Assembly: GCF_900102105.1 (NCBI RefSeq) | Contig: NZ_FNBB01000004.1 | Span: 62,001 to 126,000 of the forward strand | DNA length: 64,000 nt | Direction of reading: 5' to 3' | Origin: Agrobacterium pusense | GTDB taxonomy: Bacteria; Pseudomonadota; Alphaproteobacteria; Rhizobiales; Rhizobiaceae | Shown: one piece after another, positions 8,423 to 15,929 of the stretch | Numbering within the stretch: position 1 is the stretch's first letter | Layout of the letters: every line of letters begins with the position of its first letter | Notes under the pieces: model-generated | The model's input: only the letters and a program-made list of their open reading frames with translations | Told to the model about the DNA's origin: nothing | Database searches by the model: none | Program-made: the position numbers and the translations under genes

Positions 8423-9353
8423 GGCGCATGAATATCCTTTTGTAACCGAAGGCGAGCGTCACGCAGATGACGAAGAGAACGACGCCAACCGCACTGCCAA
8501 GCCCGACCTGCATGCGCATGACGCCGTAGGTGTAGAGGAAGGTGACCATTGTCTGCGTGGAGTTGGACGGGCCACCGCCGGTCAGCGGCATGATCATGTC
8601 GAACAGCTGCAGCGAGCCGATGACCGCGAAGAAGACGGAAAGGCGCACCGTGGAGCCCAGCATCGGCAGCGTAACGTAACGGAATTTCTGCCAGCCGGAC
8701 GCGCCGTCGATTTCGGCCGCTTCCAACACGTTCTTGTCGACGGATTGAAGGCCGGCGATGAACAACATCATGTGGAAACCGAAATATTTCCAGACGATGA
8801 CGCCGAGCACGGCATAGATCGCCACATCCTTGTCAGCCAGCACATAGGGATTGGCGAAACCGAAGAAATTGGAAATGGCGGCAAACAGGCCATAATCGCC
8901 ATCATAAACGAAACGCCAGATCAGACCCGCCGCGACGTCAGCCAAAACGTAAGGCAGGAAGAATACCAGCCGGAAGGCGACGACACCGGGAATGCGGTGC
9001 GCCAGCATCATGGCGAGCCAGATGGCCAGCGGAATCTGGATCAGGATCGAAATGAGGATGATGAGGCCGTTATTGATAAGGGCCTGCGAGAATGCGGCAT
9101 TGCCGAAAAGCACCTGGAAATTCTTCAGGCCGACAAAATCGGTCGGCGTGCCGTAGCCGTTCCAGCGGTAAAGGCTGTACCACGCCGCCTCGCCCATGGG
9201 CAGGATGACAAACAGGGTAAAGAGCAGAAGTGCGGGCGGCAGGAAGACCAGAAGGGTCAATGCCCGGTCATGCGCGACCGAACTTTGCTTGCGCCTGGCC
9301 TTTGCCGCGCCGCGCGCCGGTATGGACGCAGAAGTCATGGAAATATCCGTCAT
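8415..9353 (-). CDS. ABC sugar importer permease (MalF/LacF type)
   Basis: 312 residues. A charged 30-residue N-terminal tail precedes the first helix (LTLLVFLPPALLLFTLFVI), and the coupling loop reads VLEAAEIDGASGWQKFRYVTLP, an exact CUT1 EAA motif. Heterodimer partner of the next gene, which it overlaps by 8 bp. The start may be 9353 or the Met five codons later. Confidence 0.93.
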   Translation of the reverse strand: MTDISMTSASIPARGAAKARRKQSSVAHDRALTLLVFLPPALLLFTLFVILPMGEAAWYSLYRWNGYGTPTDFVGLKNFQVLFGNAAFSQALINNGLIILISILIQIPLAIWLAMMLAHRIPGVVAFRLVFFLPYVLADVAAGLIWRFVYDGDYGLFAAISNFFGFANPYVLADKDVAIYAVLGVIVWKYFGFHMMLFIAGLQSVDKNVLEAAEIDGASGWQKFRYVTLPMLGSTVRLSVFFAVIGSLQLFDMIMPLTGGGPSNSTQTMVTFLYTYGVMRMQVGLGSAVGVVLFVICVTLAFGYKRIFMRHD

Positions 9354-9384
9354 CTCTATCCGCTTTCATGGAGGCAGATAAGCA

Positions 9385-9404
9385 GCGCCGCACATTCGCG
9401 GCGC
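9385..9404 (-). promoter_or_regulatory. Hairpin between binding-protein and permease genes
   Basis: GCGCCGC-6 nt-GCGGCGC, a perfect 7-bp GC stem without a U-tract, lies in the 67-bp gap after the solute-binding protein gene. Such hairpins usually shield the upstream mRNA 3' end or partly stop transcription, keeping the binding protein in excess over the membrane subunits. Confidence 0.6.
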
Positions 9405-9420
9405 CGCCATGGAAACCAGA

Positions 9421-10722
9421 TCAGCGCAGTTCGAATGCGTCCTGAATCTGCTGGGCACCCTCTTCGGCAGTCATCTGGCCGGAAACGATCTCAACCGAGA
9501 TATCGTTGACGACACGACCGACGGCAGCGCCGAGCGTCTGGTCGAAGAAGTTCTGGTGCCAGGTGGAAGCAGCCAGCTGCTTGGCGGAATCCGCCAGCAG
9601 CGGGTTCTTCACCGCACCGGCAGCCCCTGTGGCAACCGGCAGGATCATACCGGCGGTCGCCATTTTCTCTTCGCTTTCCTTGCTGGTCAGGAAGGTGGCG
9701 AAATCGACAGCCTCCTTGGAGGCGTTCTTGGTGAGCGCCCAGCCGTTCAGACCGCCCAGAGTGTCGGTAGCCTTGCCTGCGCCGCCTTCGACAACTGGGA
9801 AAGCGAAGCGACCGATATTTTCAGGGGCCAACCCCTTGCCGTCGCCGGCATTCTTGCGCTGGTTCGCTTCGGTATTGTCAAAGCCGAGAATGATTGCGGC
9901 CTTGCCATCGCCAAAGACGCCCAGTGCCTGTGGCCAGGTTGCACCAAGATACCCCGGCTGGAAGGGTTCGAGCTTGCCGAACTCGGCCAGTTGCTCACCC
10001 GCCTTGATAATCGCCGGATCCATAAAGCCTTCGCCTTCACCCTTGCGGGCTGCGTCAAACACGGCCTGGCCGCCATTGCGCATCACGAGATAGCTCCAGT
10101 AGAAGTGTATCGGCCATTTCTCACCGCCGCCACCTGCAATCGGCACGATGCCGGCGTCTTTGATCTTCTTCACCGTCGCGCTGAAGTCCGCCCAGGTCTT
10201 GATGTCTTCGGCCTTCACACCGGCCTTGGCGAAAAGCTCCTTGTTATAGAAGAAGCTGACGAGGCTGACACGATAAGGTACGGCCCAGACCTTGCCGTCG
10301 AAAGACAGGCCGTCAATTGCGGATGCGTTATAGGCCTGGCGCAGCTTGCCGCCATCGGCGTCGAAAACCTCGGTCAGATCCTTCAGCGCACCGGTTTTGG
10401 ACTGTTCCTCAAGAACGCCGCCGCCCCAGCTATAGAAGAAGTCCGGAACATCGTTCGATTGCAGCAAGGTAGGCAATTTTGCCTTGAAGGCTTCGTTTTC
10501 GAGGAACTGCAGCTGAACATCCACATCGGGGTGCTTGGCCTCGTATTCCTTGGCAATTTCTTCCCAGACAGCCACGGATTTCGGGTCCAGCTCAACATGC
10601 ATCCATTTAACGACCGTCGCGGCCGAGGCGCTTGCTGCGCCGAGCATGAGAGCAATGCTTGTCGTTGCGGCAAAGCCTGTCAGCCTGCCGCTCAGGCTTG
10701 CGCCTGCGTGCCAAATCGTCAT
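9421..10722 (-). CDS. ABC sugar importer substrate-binding protein (family 1)
   Basis: 433 residues with a long signal peptide ending near residue 35 (SIALMLGAASASA-A). The mature part is a family 1 extracellular solute-binding protein: TVVKWMHVELDPKS at the start, YEAKHPDVDVQLQF, DVPDFFYSWGGG and a C-terminal helical lobe with TAEEGAQQIQDAF. First gene of the leftward sugar operon and nearest to the divergent ROK promoter. Gene order (binding protein, two permeases, ATPase) is that of the thuEFGK trehalose/maltitol and related disaccharide systems of rhizobia, so a disaccharide or polyol is a reasonable guess; the sequence does not settle it. Confidence 0.93.
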   Translation of the reverse strand: MTIWHAGASLSGRLTGFAATTSIALMLGAASASAATVVKWMHVELDPKSVAVWEEIAKEYEAKHPDVDVQLQFLENEAFKAKLPTLLQSNDVPDFFYSWGGGVLEEQSKTGALKDLTEVFDADGGKLRQAYNASAIDGLSFDGKVWAVPYRVSLVSFFYNKELFAKAGVKAEDIKTWADFSATVKKIKDAGIVPIAGGGGEKWPIHFYWSYLVMRNGGQAVFDAARKGEGEGFMDPAIIKAGEQLAEFGKLEPFQPGYLGATWPQALGVFGDGKAAIILGFDNTEANQRKNAGDGKGLAPENIGRFAFPVVEGGAGKATDTLGGLNGWALTKNASKEAVDFATFLTSKESEEKMATAGMILPVATGAAGAVKNPLLADSAKQLAASTWHQNFFDQTLGAAVGRVVNDISVEIVSGQMTAEEGAQQIQDAFELR

Positions 10723-10765
10723 GATGGTGATCCTCCCTCGGGGATTTCCTCATTTATTCCCCAAC

Positions 10766-10868
10766 GCGGATTAATTCACATTAGCCCTCGCTCAATGTCA
10801 AGGCGCTATGCCGATTTTTTGCGCGAACAGCTTGACACACCCCTCCCCTACACCGTTATTTAATCCGC
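10766..10868. promoter_or_regulatory. Divergent promoters with mirrored GCGGATTAA boxes
   Basis: Rightward promoter: TTGACA at 10832-10837 and a TTATTT-like -10 near 10856. Leftward promoter, on the minus strand: TTGACA over 10796-10801 and a TGAATT -10 over 10773-10778, 17-bp spacer. GCGGATTAA at 10766-10774 and its exact reverse complement at 10860-10868 each cover or touch one -10 element. This symmetric arrangement suits an operator pair for the ROK protein encoded immediately to the right (inference). Confidence 0.65.
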
Positions 10869-10918
10869 AACCCGACGTAAATCGGTTCTCGAACCGGCAT
10901 TGATCGCAGCAGGACCCC

Positions 10919-12118
10919 ATGAAGACCGCAGACCCCGAACTAATGCGCGCGATCAACAGGCTGAGCGTGCTGGACAGCATCCGCCGACATGGGCCCATTT
11001 CCCGCGTTGAGATCAGCGAACGCACGCAGCTTTCCACCACGACCGTTTCCGCCATTACCGCCTCACTTTTGGATGACGGGCTCATCCTGACCCGGCACCT
11101 GGGCGATATCCGCACCGAAGGTGGGCGCGGCAGGCCGCGTGTGATGCTGGAGCTGAACCCGGATGCCGCCCGCGTTGTGGGCGCCAAGATTGCCGCAAAC
11201 CGCATGGTCTTTGTCGTCACCGATTTTTGCGGCAATGTACTCTCCACGCTTGCCTTGCCGATCCGGGTAGACCGCCAGCCAATCGGCGTCATCGCCGATC
11301 TGGTGGAGGACGGCGTAAGACGTTGCGTCGTCGATGCCGGTCTATCGCTTGAGGATGTGGACATGGTCTGTCTCGGCCTGCCCGGCGTCATCGAACATCG
11401 CACCGGCAAGATCCGAAGCAGCCCGATTTTGCGGGAAGTGAATGTTAATTTCGCTGAGGAAATGACGGCGCGGCTGAATTCGCCGACCATTATCGAAAGC
11501 GACGCCCACGCGATTACGCTTGCCCATCACTGGTTCGGCCATGCGCGCGATCTCGAAGACATGGTGCTGATTTCGCTGGAACAGACGCTCGGCCTTGGCG
11601 TGCTGCACCAAAACCAGCTCTTCCGTGGCGCGGGCGGTCTCAGCCACAATCTGGGTGACCTCGTCATCGGCCTTGCCAATGAAGGCACGGTGCGGCTGGC
11701 GAGCCAGGCCGGTGAAAACGCGATTTTGGGCTCCCGCCCGGCGGATGGGCGTTTTGCCGAAGCGATCCGGCTCGGCCGTGGCATGCAACATGCTCATGCG
11801 CTGATTGCGGCCGAAGATCACGACCTTATCACGGCCGCCTTGCGAGCCGGTGCCGCCCTTGGCCTGACACTAGCCAATATCGTCACGCTGTTTGCGCCAC
11901 CACGGGTCATCATTACCGGCTCCAGCCTCGAACTTGGCGAACCTTTCATCGCCAGCATTCGCAACAGCTACAATGCCGCAGTGCCGCCATCTCTGGCCGG
12001 TGTGGCGGAACTGGTTTTCGATGTTGCGAGCGACGAATTGTGGGCGCAGGGGGCCGCGGCCGTTGCGCTTTACGAACTTTACGAATCGCCATGGAACACG
12101 ACCGGGCCAGCGCTCTAA
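10919..12118 (+). CDS. ROK-family transcriptional regulator
   Basis: 399 residues. An N-terminal winged HTH (about 10-70: VLDSIRRHGPISRVEISERTQLSTTTVSAITASLLDDG) precedes a ROK sugar-kinase-like domain with VVGAKIAANRMVFVV, VCLGLPGVIEHRTGKI and a conserved-looking ESDAHA. The CxCGxxGC zinc motif expected after the glycine-rich segment is absent: the region reads SHNLGDLVIGLANEGTVRL, without cysteines. It is thus a NagC/XylR/Mlc-type sugar-sensing repressor rather than a kinase. It heads the rightward operon and faces the importer operon, its likely target. Confidence 0.9.
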   Translation: MKTADPELMRAINRLSVLDSIRRHGPISRVEISERTQLSTTTVSAITASLLDDGLILTRHLGDIRTEGGRGRPRVMLELNPDAARVVGAKIAANRMVFVVTDFCGNVLSTLALPIRVDRQPIGVIADLVEDGVRRCVVDAGLSLEDVDMVCLGLPGVIEHRTGKIRSSPILREVNVNFAEEMTARLNSPTIIESDAHAITLAHHWFGHARDLEDMVLISLEQTLGLGVLHQNQLFRGAGGLSHNLGDLVIGLANEGTVRLASQAGENAILGSRPADGRFAEAIRLGRGMQHAHALIAAEDHDLITAALRAGAALGLTLANIVTLFAPPRVIITGSSLELGEPFIASIRNSYNAAVPPSLAGVAELVFDVASDELWAQGAAAVALYELYESPWNTTGPAL

Positions 12119-12169
12119 CCCGCAGGGGTGAGCACAGGCCAAGGCATTTCTGATTTACGGGAGGATTTT

Positions 12170-13270
12170 ATGAACAAAGTCGGCATCGGCATCATCGGCT
12201 GCGGCAACATTTCCAGCGCCTATCTCAAGGCCATGGCTTCGTTTCCCATTCTCGACATTCGCGGTCTTGCGGATATGAACGAGCAGGCGGCAAAGGCCCG
12301 CGCCGACGAATTCGGCCTCCAGGCGAGAAGCATCGACGCACTTCTCGCCGATCCCTCGGTGGAGATCATCGTCAACCTGACGATCCCCAAGGCGCATGTG
12401 GAAGTGGGTCTGCGCGCGCTGGACGCCGGCAAGCACGCGTATTCGGAAAAACCGTTGGGCATCAATTTCGCCGAAGGCAAACGCCTTGCGGACGCGGCAG
12501 AGGCAAAGAGCCTGCGCATCGGTTCGGCTCCGGACACCTTCCTCGGCGGCGGGCACCAGACAGCGCGCCGGTTGATCGACGAGGGTGTGCTTGGCCAGCC
12601 CGTGGGCGGCACCGCCACCTTCATGTGCCCCGGCCATGAACGCTGGCACCCCAACCCAGCTTTCTATTATGAGGTTGGTGGCGGGCCGATGCTGGATATG
12701 GGACCCTATTACATTACCGATCTCGTCAACCTGTTTGGCCCGGTCTCCAGGGTGGCGGGCTTTGCCATTGCGCCCCGCAACGAACGCCTCATCACAAGTG
12801 AGCCAAAGAACGGCGAAAAAATCCCCGTTCATGTCGCCACCCATGTGTCCGGCGTGCTGGCCTTCGAGAATGGCGCTGTTGTGCAGGTGGGCATGAGCTT
12901 TGATGTCGCCGGCCACAAACATGTGCCGCTGGAACTCTACGGCACGGAAGGTACGCTGATCGTCCCAGACCCCAACCATTTTGGCGGCGAAGTGCAATTG
13001 TTGAAGAAGGGCGGACAGTTCGTGCCGCAGACCCTGTCTTCGCCCTATGCAGACGGAAATTACCGTTCGATTGGCGTCGCCGACATGGCCTACGCCATCC
13101 GCGAGAACCGTCCGCACCGCGCCAATGGCAATCTTGCCCTCCACGTGCTGGAAATCATGGAAGCCTTCCAGACGGCGTCAGATAGCGGCACGACCGTTTC
13201 CATCACCACCAAGGCGGAACGTCCTGCTCCGCTTGAAACATCGCTGGTCGACGGCCAGCTCGGCAAATAA
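12170..13270 (+). CDS. Gfo/Idh/MocA-family oxidoreductase (ThuB-like position)
   Basis: 366 residues. NAD(P)-binding GIIGCGNIS at 7-15, a clear EKP motif at 93-95 and LDMGPYYITDL in the catalytic region. It is not a close duplicate of the leftward paralogue: motifs and spacing differ. The start is set by GGGAGG six bases before ATG 12170. It is followed 17 bp later by a ThuA-like gene; in rhizobial trehalose clusters ThuA and ThuB (this family) act together on a 3-keto disaccharide. Same reaction here is inference from order and family. Confidence 0.9.
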   Translation: MNKVGIGIIGCGNISSAYLKAMASFPILDIRGLADMNEQAAKARADEFGLQARSIDALLADPSVEIIVNLTIPKAHVEVGLRALDAGKHAYSEKPLGINFAEGKRLADAAEAKSLRIGSAPDTFLGGGHQTARRLIDEGVLGQPVGGTATFMCPGHERWHPNPAFYYEVGGGPMLDMGPYYITDLVNLFGPVSRVAGFAIAPRNERLITSEPKNGEKIPVHVATHVSGVLAFENGAVVQVGMSFDVAGHKHVPLELYGTEGTLIVPDPNHFGGEVQLLKKGGQFVPQTLSSPYADGNYRSIGVADMAYAIRENRPHRANGNLALHVLEIMEAFQTASDSGTTVSITTKAERPAPLETSLVDGQLGK

Positions 13271-13287
13271 TCCCGAGGAGGAAATAA

Positions 13288-13929
13288 ATGCGCGAAGCAC
13301 TCATCGTCTGGGGCGGCTGGAGCGGCCACGAGCCGCAGGAATGCGCCACCATCGTCAAGGACATTCTGGAGGAGGACGGTTTCAAGGTCTATGTCGAGCA
13401 CAGCACCGAGGCTTTCGCCGATCCGTCGGTGCATGATCTCAGCCTTGTTGTGCCTATTGTCACCATGTCAAAGATCGAGAAGGAAGAAATCAAGAACCTG
13501 ACGGCGGCTGTTGAAAACGGCGTCGGCATCGCCGGCTTTCATGGTGGCGCGGGCGACAGTTTTCGCGAATGCGTGGAATACCAGTTCATGATCGGCGGGC
13601 AATGGGTCGCCCATCCCGGAAATATCATTGACTACACGGTCAACATCACCCGCCCTGACGATCCGCTGATGGAGGGGATTTCCGATTTTCCCTATACGTC
13701 AGAGCAATATTACATGCATGTTGACCCCTCCAACGAGGTTCTGGCGACAACGACTTTCACCGGCGATCACGCTTGGTGGATCGACGGCGTGGTGATGCCG
13801 GTGGTGTGGAAACGCAAATACGGCAAGGGCCGCGTTTTTTATTCGGCGCTCGGCCACCAGGCCAAGGAATTTTCCGTGCCGCAGATGAAGACCATGTTTC
13901 GCCGCGGCGCCAATTGGGCGGCGCGTTGA
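13288..13929 (+). CDS. ThuA-domain (trehalose-utilisation type) protein
   Basis: 213 residues across the ThuA/class I glutamine-amidotransferase-like fold: ALIVWGGWSGHEPQECATIV at the N-terminus, GVGIAGFHGGAGDSF at the nucleophile-elbow position (with Gly-Phe-His instead of a Cys nucleophile, as usual for ThuA), and KRKYGKGRVFYSALGH near the C-terminus. Family members are isomerases or hydrolases of keto sugars, or of unknown action. Last gene of the ROK operon; AGGAGG precedes the start. Confidence 0.9.
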   Translation: MREALIVWGGWSGHEPQECATIVKDILEEDGFKVYVEHSTEAFADPSVHDLSLVVPIVTMSKIEKEEIKNLTAAVENGVGIAGFHGGAGDSFRECVEYQFMIGGQWVAHPGNIIDYTVNITRPDDPLMEGISDFPYTSEQYYMHVDPSNEVLATTTFTGDHAWWIDGVVMPVVWKRKYGKGRVFYSALGHQAKEFSVPQMKTMFRRGANWAAR

Positions 13930-13961
13930 GGTTATCGGCAGCCTCTCCCTCGCAACGTCAT

Positions 13962-14011
13962 CCTCGGCCTCGCGCCGAGGATCGGCAGCGGATCCTCGGG
14001 ACAGGCCCGAG
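13962..14011. repeat. Palindromic intergenic repeat (two small hairpins)
   Basis: Two adjacent inverted repeats follow the ThuA gene: CCTCGG-7-CCGAGG at 13962-13980 and CTCGGG-5-CCCGAG at 13995-14011, with GGATC in between. This composition is typical of short mosaic repeats scattered in rhizobial intergenic DNA. It marks the left edge of the decayed region. Confidence 0.6.
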
Positions 14012-14029
14012 CACCTACCGAGACCGACA

Positions 14030-14551
14030 AACGGGATCATACGTTGTCGGGTTTTGGCTTGTAGCCGGGTTTGCCGGTAGGGTCGATCCAGTCGAGACAG
14101 TGCCACGCTCACCTTGCAGGATGATGGAATCGTCGCCCCCTTGTCGGCTTAGGCCACGGCGATGCGGTCGATGAGCTCGCGGATGCGTTCGGCAGCCTCG
14201 AGTGCCTGATCGGGATGGGACAGCGTCTCGGTCAAACGCTCGATCCTGCGTCGGTAGGTTCCCGCGATGCCCGGATGAAGATCGGGAACGCCTCAGGGAT
14301 ATCGGAAAGACGCGTGGCAAGACTCTCCTGTCTGACCTCCAGTTCCGTGAGCAGGTCGGACAGGCGCGATGCCAACCACTAGATGCCTAAGCGGATGAGA
14401 GATGCGCGGGAGATGGCGCGGTCGGACTAGGTCTTCACGACAGTCCAGCCTTCGCGGGCGGCAGGTTCGCGACACCGGCGCAACTGGTCTTCGATCGAAG
14501 CGTCACGCTGGTGTCGGAGGAATTGCGGGCATAAAGGGCGACACGCGTCAT
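14030..14551 (-). pseudogene. Decayed serine recombinase (resolvase/invertase family)
   Basis: Reading leftward from ATG 14551 gives MTRVALYARNSSDTS, the start of large serine recombinases with the catalytic serine in the YARxSSD context. A frameshift follows: the next frame continues SIEDQLRRCREPAAREGWTVV, exactly the next family segment, then a TAG, SDRAISRASLIRLG, and another stop. Further on, a frame reading LSHPDQALEAAERIRELIDRIAVA resembles the C-terminal segment. The middle (several hundred residues) is missing. So the gene is frameshifted, stopped and internally deleted, a relic of an integrated element. Confidence 0.75.
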
Positions 14552-14885
14552 GTTTGACTTCTCCATCGTTTGGCAACGTGGCGTGCCGGTACGGAGCCGT
14601 CCGGTCAAGGCTGGCGCGGGATGTGCCACAGCGGAAAGCGGAGCGGCCTTAAGGGGCGGTTTCTTTCAGGCAAAAAAGTCTTTCAAGAATTGGTCTTGCC
14701 GCAGTTTTTCTGTGCATCGGCGTAGGGCTGTCATTCACAGCCAGTCAGGGCAGCAAATTACCGTTTTGCAAAAGATATTTAGCCGCGTCGCAAGGGGTGT
14801 AGATATGGCGGAAAAAGGAAAACCTGGAGTCCGGGACCTTGGTCGGGCCAAGATCTATACTGTGACGGACTGCAATCCAGACTCA
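14552..14885. other. Non-coding or degraded DNA
   Basis: 334 bp between the recombinase relic and the Xre gene. Rightward open frames exist here but run antisense into the Xre gene and look like no family I know. No tRNA or att-like duplicated sequence is visible. Probably eroded island DNA. Confidence 0.45.
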
Positions 14886-15158
14886 TCAAAGCGTGGTCTT
14901 CTTCGCCAGTCGTACGCCCGGCCCACTACCGTTCTCCGGGATGAACTCTATTCCAGCAGCTTCTAGTGCTGTGCGGATCGCTTGAAGGTTATTGGCGTGG
15001 GGTAGACGGACACCCCGTTCAAAATCAACGACGGTGGGCCGGGATACCTTCGCTGCGTCGGCTAGCTGACTTTGGCTCAGGCCCAACATGGCTCTCGCTC
15101 CCCTACATTGCGCGGCAGAAATTTTACTCGAAGGCAAATGTTGATCCAGTTTTGACAT
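14886..15158 (-). CDS. Xre-family HTH transcriptional regulator
   Basis: 90 residues; a single HTH_3/Xre domain spans about 15-72 (CRGARAMLGLSQSQLADAA, then VSRPTVVDFERGVRLP as recognition helix and following turn). The C-terminal tail (EFIPENGSGPGVRLAK) is the common ending of small Xre proteins in rhizobial accessory regions. No Shine-Dalgarno is obvious before ATG 15158. Divergent from the hypothetical/HEPN pair; its start codon overlaps the TTGACA elements of the shared 118-bp control region, suggesting autoregulation. Confidence 0.82.
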   Translation of the reverse strand: MSKLDQHLPSSKISAAQCRGARAMLGLSQSQLADAAKVSRPTVVDFERGVRLPHANNLQAIRTALEAAGIEFIPENGSGPGVRLAKKTTL

Positions 15159-15184
15159 TTTGACAAATCATTGTTAAATTAACA
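15152..15184. promoter_or_regulatory. Operator/promoter region of the Xre and HEPN-like genes
   Basis: Tandem TTGACA hexamers at 15152-15157 and 15160-15165 and the near-palindrome TGTTAA-A-TTAACA at 15172-15184 occur within 33 bp. The palindrome is at a suitable distance to be bound by a small Xre dimer. Confidence 0.5.
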
Positions 15185-15275
15185 GACATTGCGTGCAGCA
15201 ACGCCCGCAGCCGAGCGAGATGCTTGCTCCATCTCACTCGGCCTGACCAGACCCAAGCTGTATGGAGCTCAGATC

Positions 15276-15929
15276 ATGGCTGATTCTGACAATAGCACGA
15301 CTTTGCCTTGCGTCACCCGCAGGAAGTTGCTGGCGGGTAGCGCCATTGCAGTCGGCGCATTGAATTCCGACGCCTTCGCCCGCAACGAAATCAAGGGAGA
15401 TGCGCCCTTCGATCCTGTCGTGCCCCTGTGGCACCAGTGGCGGGGTGCCCACAAGCTCACGGAGCGCCTTCGTTCCCAGCAGCAGAGCCTCGAACGGCAG
15501 CTTGCAGAGACCGTTGGCTTTCCTTTCGCTACGATCCACCTGTCCGATGGAGAACCGTTGGCGGCCTATTCCCGCGAGGCAATCCATGATGTGTTCCGTC
15601 TCGCGCCTCAGCAGACTGCAGCCTGCGCCAAAGCTGAAGCCGAGTTCGCGGCTCATCAGTTGCGGTGGGACAGGGCCGACCGGGAAATCGGATATTCAGC
15701 CGCAGTGCAGGCTGAGCGGGAGGCTGGCGCCCGGGCAGAAAACCTGCTCCATGCCATGGCCACCACATCTGCCACAACACTTTCGGGTGTGGCAGCCAAG
15801 CTCGACGCCGTGCTGCACGAAGGCAATATCTGGGAAGACGGCTCCGAGTTTCCATGGCCTCATATACGCTCTGCGCTCAACGACATCAGGCGTTTAGAAG
15901 AATCCTTCGCCAAAGATGGCGCACTGTGA
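15276..15929 (+). CDS. Hypothetical protein with Tat-like N-terminus and helical body
   Basis: 217 residues. The N-terminus has a twin-arginine-like leader (TRRKLLAGSAIAVGALNSDAFA, residues about 14-35), then a mostly alpha-helical, Ala/Glu/Arg-rich body with no recognised domain. I start it at 15276 (GGAG nine bases upstream) rather than at an upstream in-frame ATG. Its stop overlaps a GTG start of the next gene (GTGA), implying coupled translation. The RRKLLAG motif fits Tat export but lacks the classical SRRxFLK form, so export is uncertain. Confidence 0.65.
   Translation: MADSDNSTTLPCVTRRKLLAGSAIAVGALNSDAFARNEIKGDAPFDPVVPLWHQWRGAHKLTERLRSQQQSLERQLAETVGFPFATIHLSDGEPLAAYSREAIHDVFRLAPQQTAACAKAEAEFAAHQLRWDRADREIGYSAAVQAEREAGARAENLLHAMATTSATTLSGVAAKLDAVLHEGNIWEDGSEFPWPHIRSALNDIRRLEESFAKDGAL

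Noticed and set aside
9409..10863. 484-codon rightward open frame opposite the sugar-binding protein gene
   Set aside because: Mirror frame of a well-supported binding protein with signal peptide; no ribosome-binding site or domain.
12155..13144. 329-codon leftward frame opposite the second Gfo/Idh/MocA gene
   Set aside because: Antisense of a gene with Rossmann and EKP motifs.
14800..14880. Possible tRNA or integration-site fragment near the recombinase ghost
   Set aside because: No cloverleaf can be drawn and no duplicated flank is visible at the other side of the patch.
14804..14966. Rightward small open frame starting MAEKGKPG, antisense to the Xre gene
   Set aside because: Overlaps the well-supported Xre gene and has no recognisable domain.
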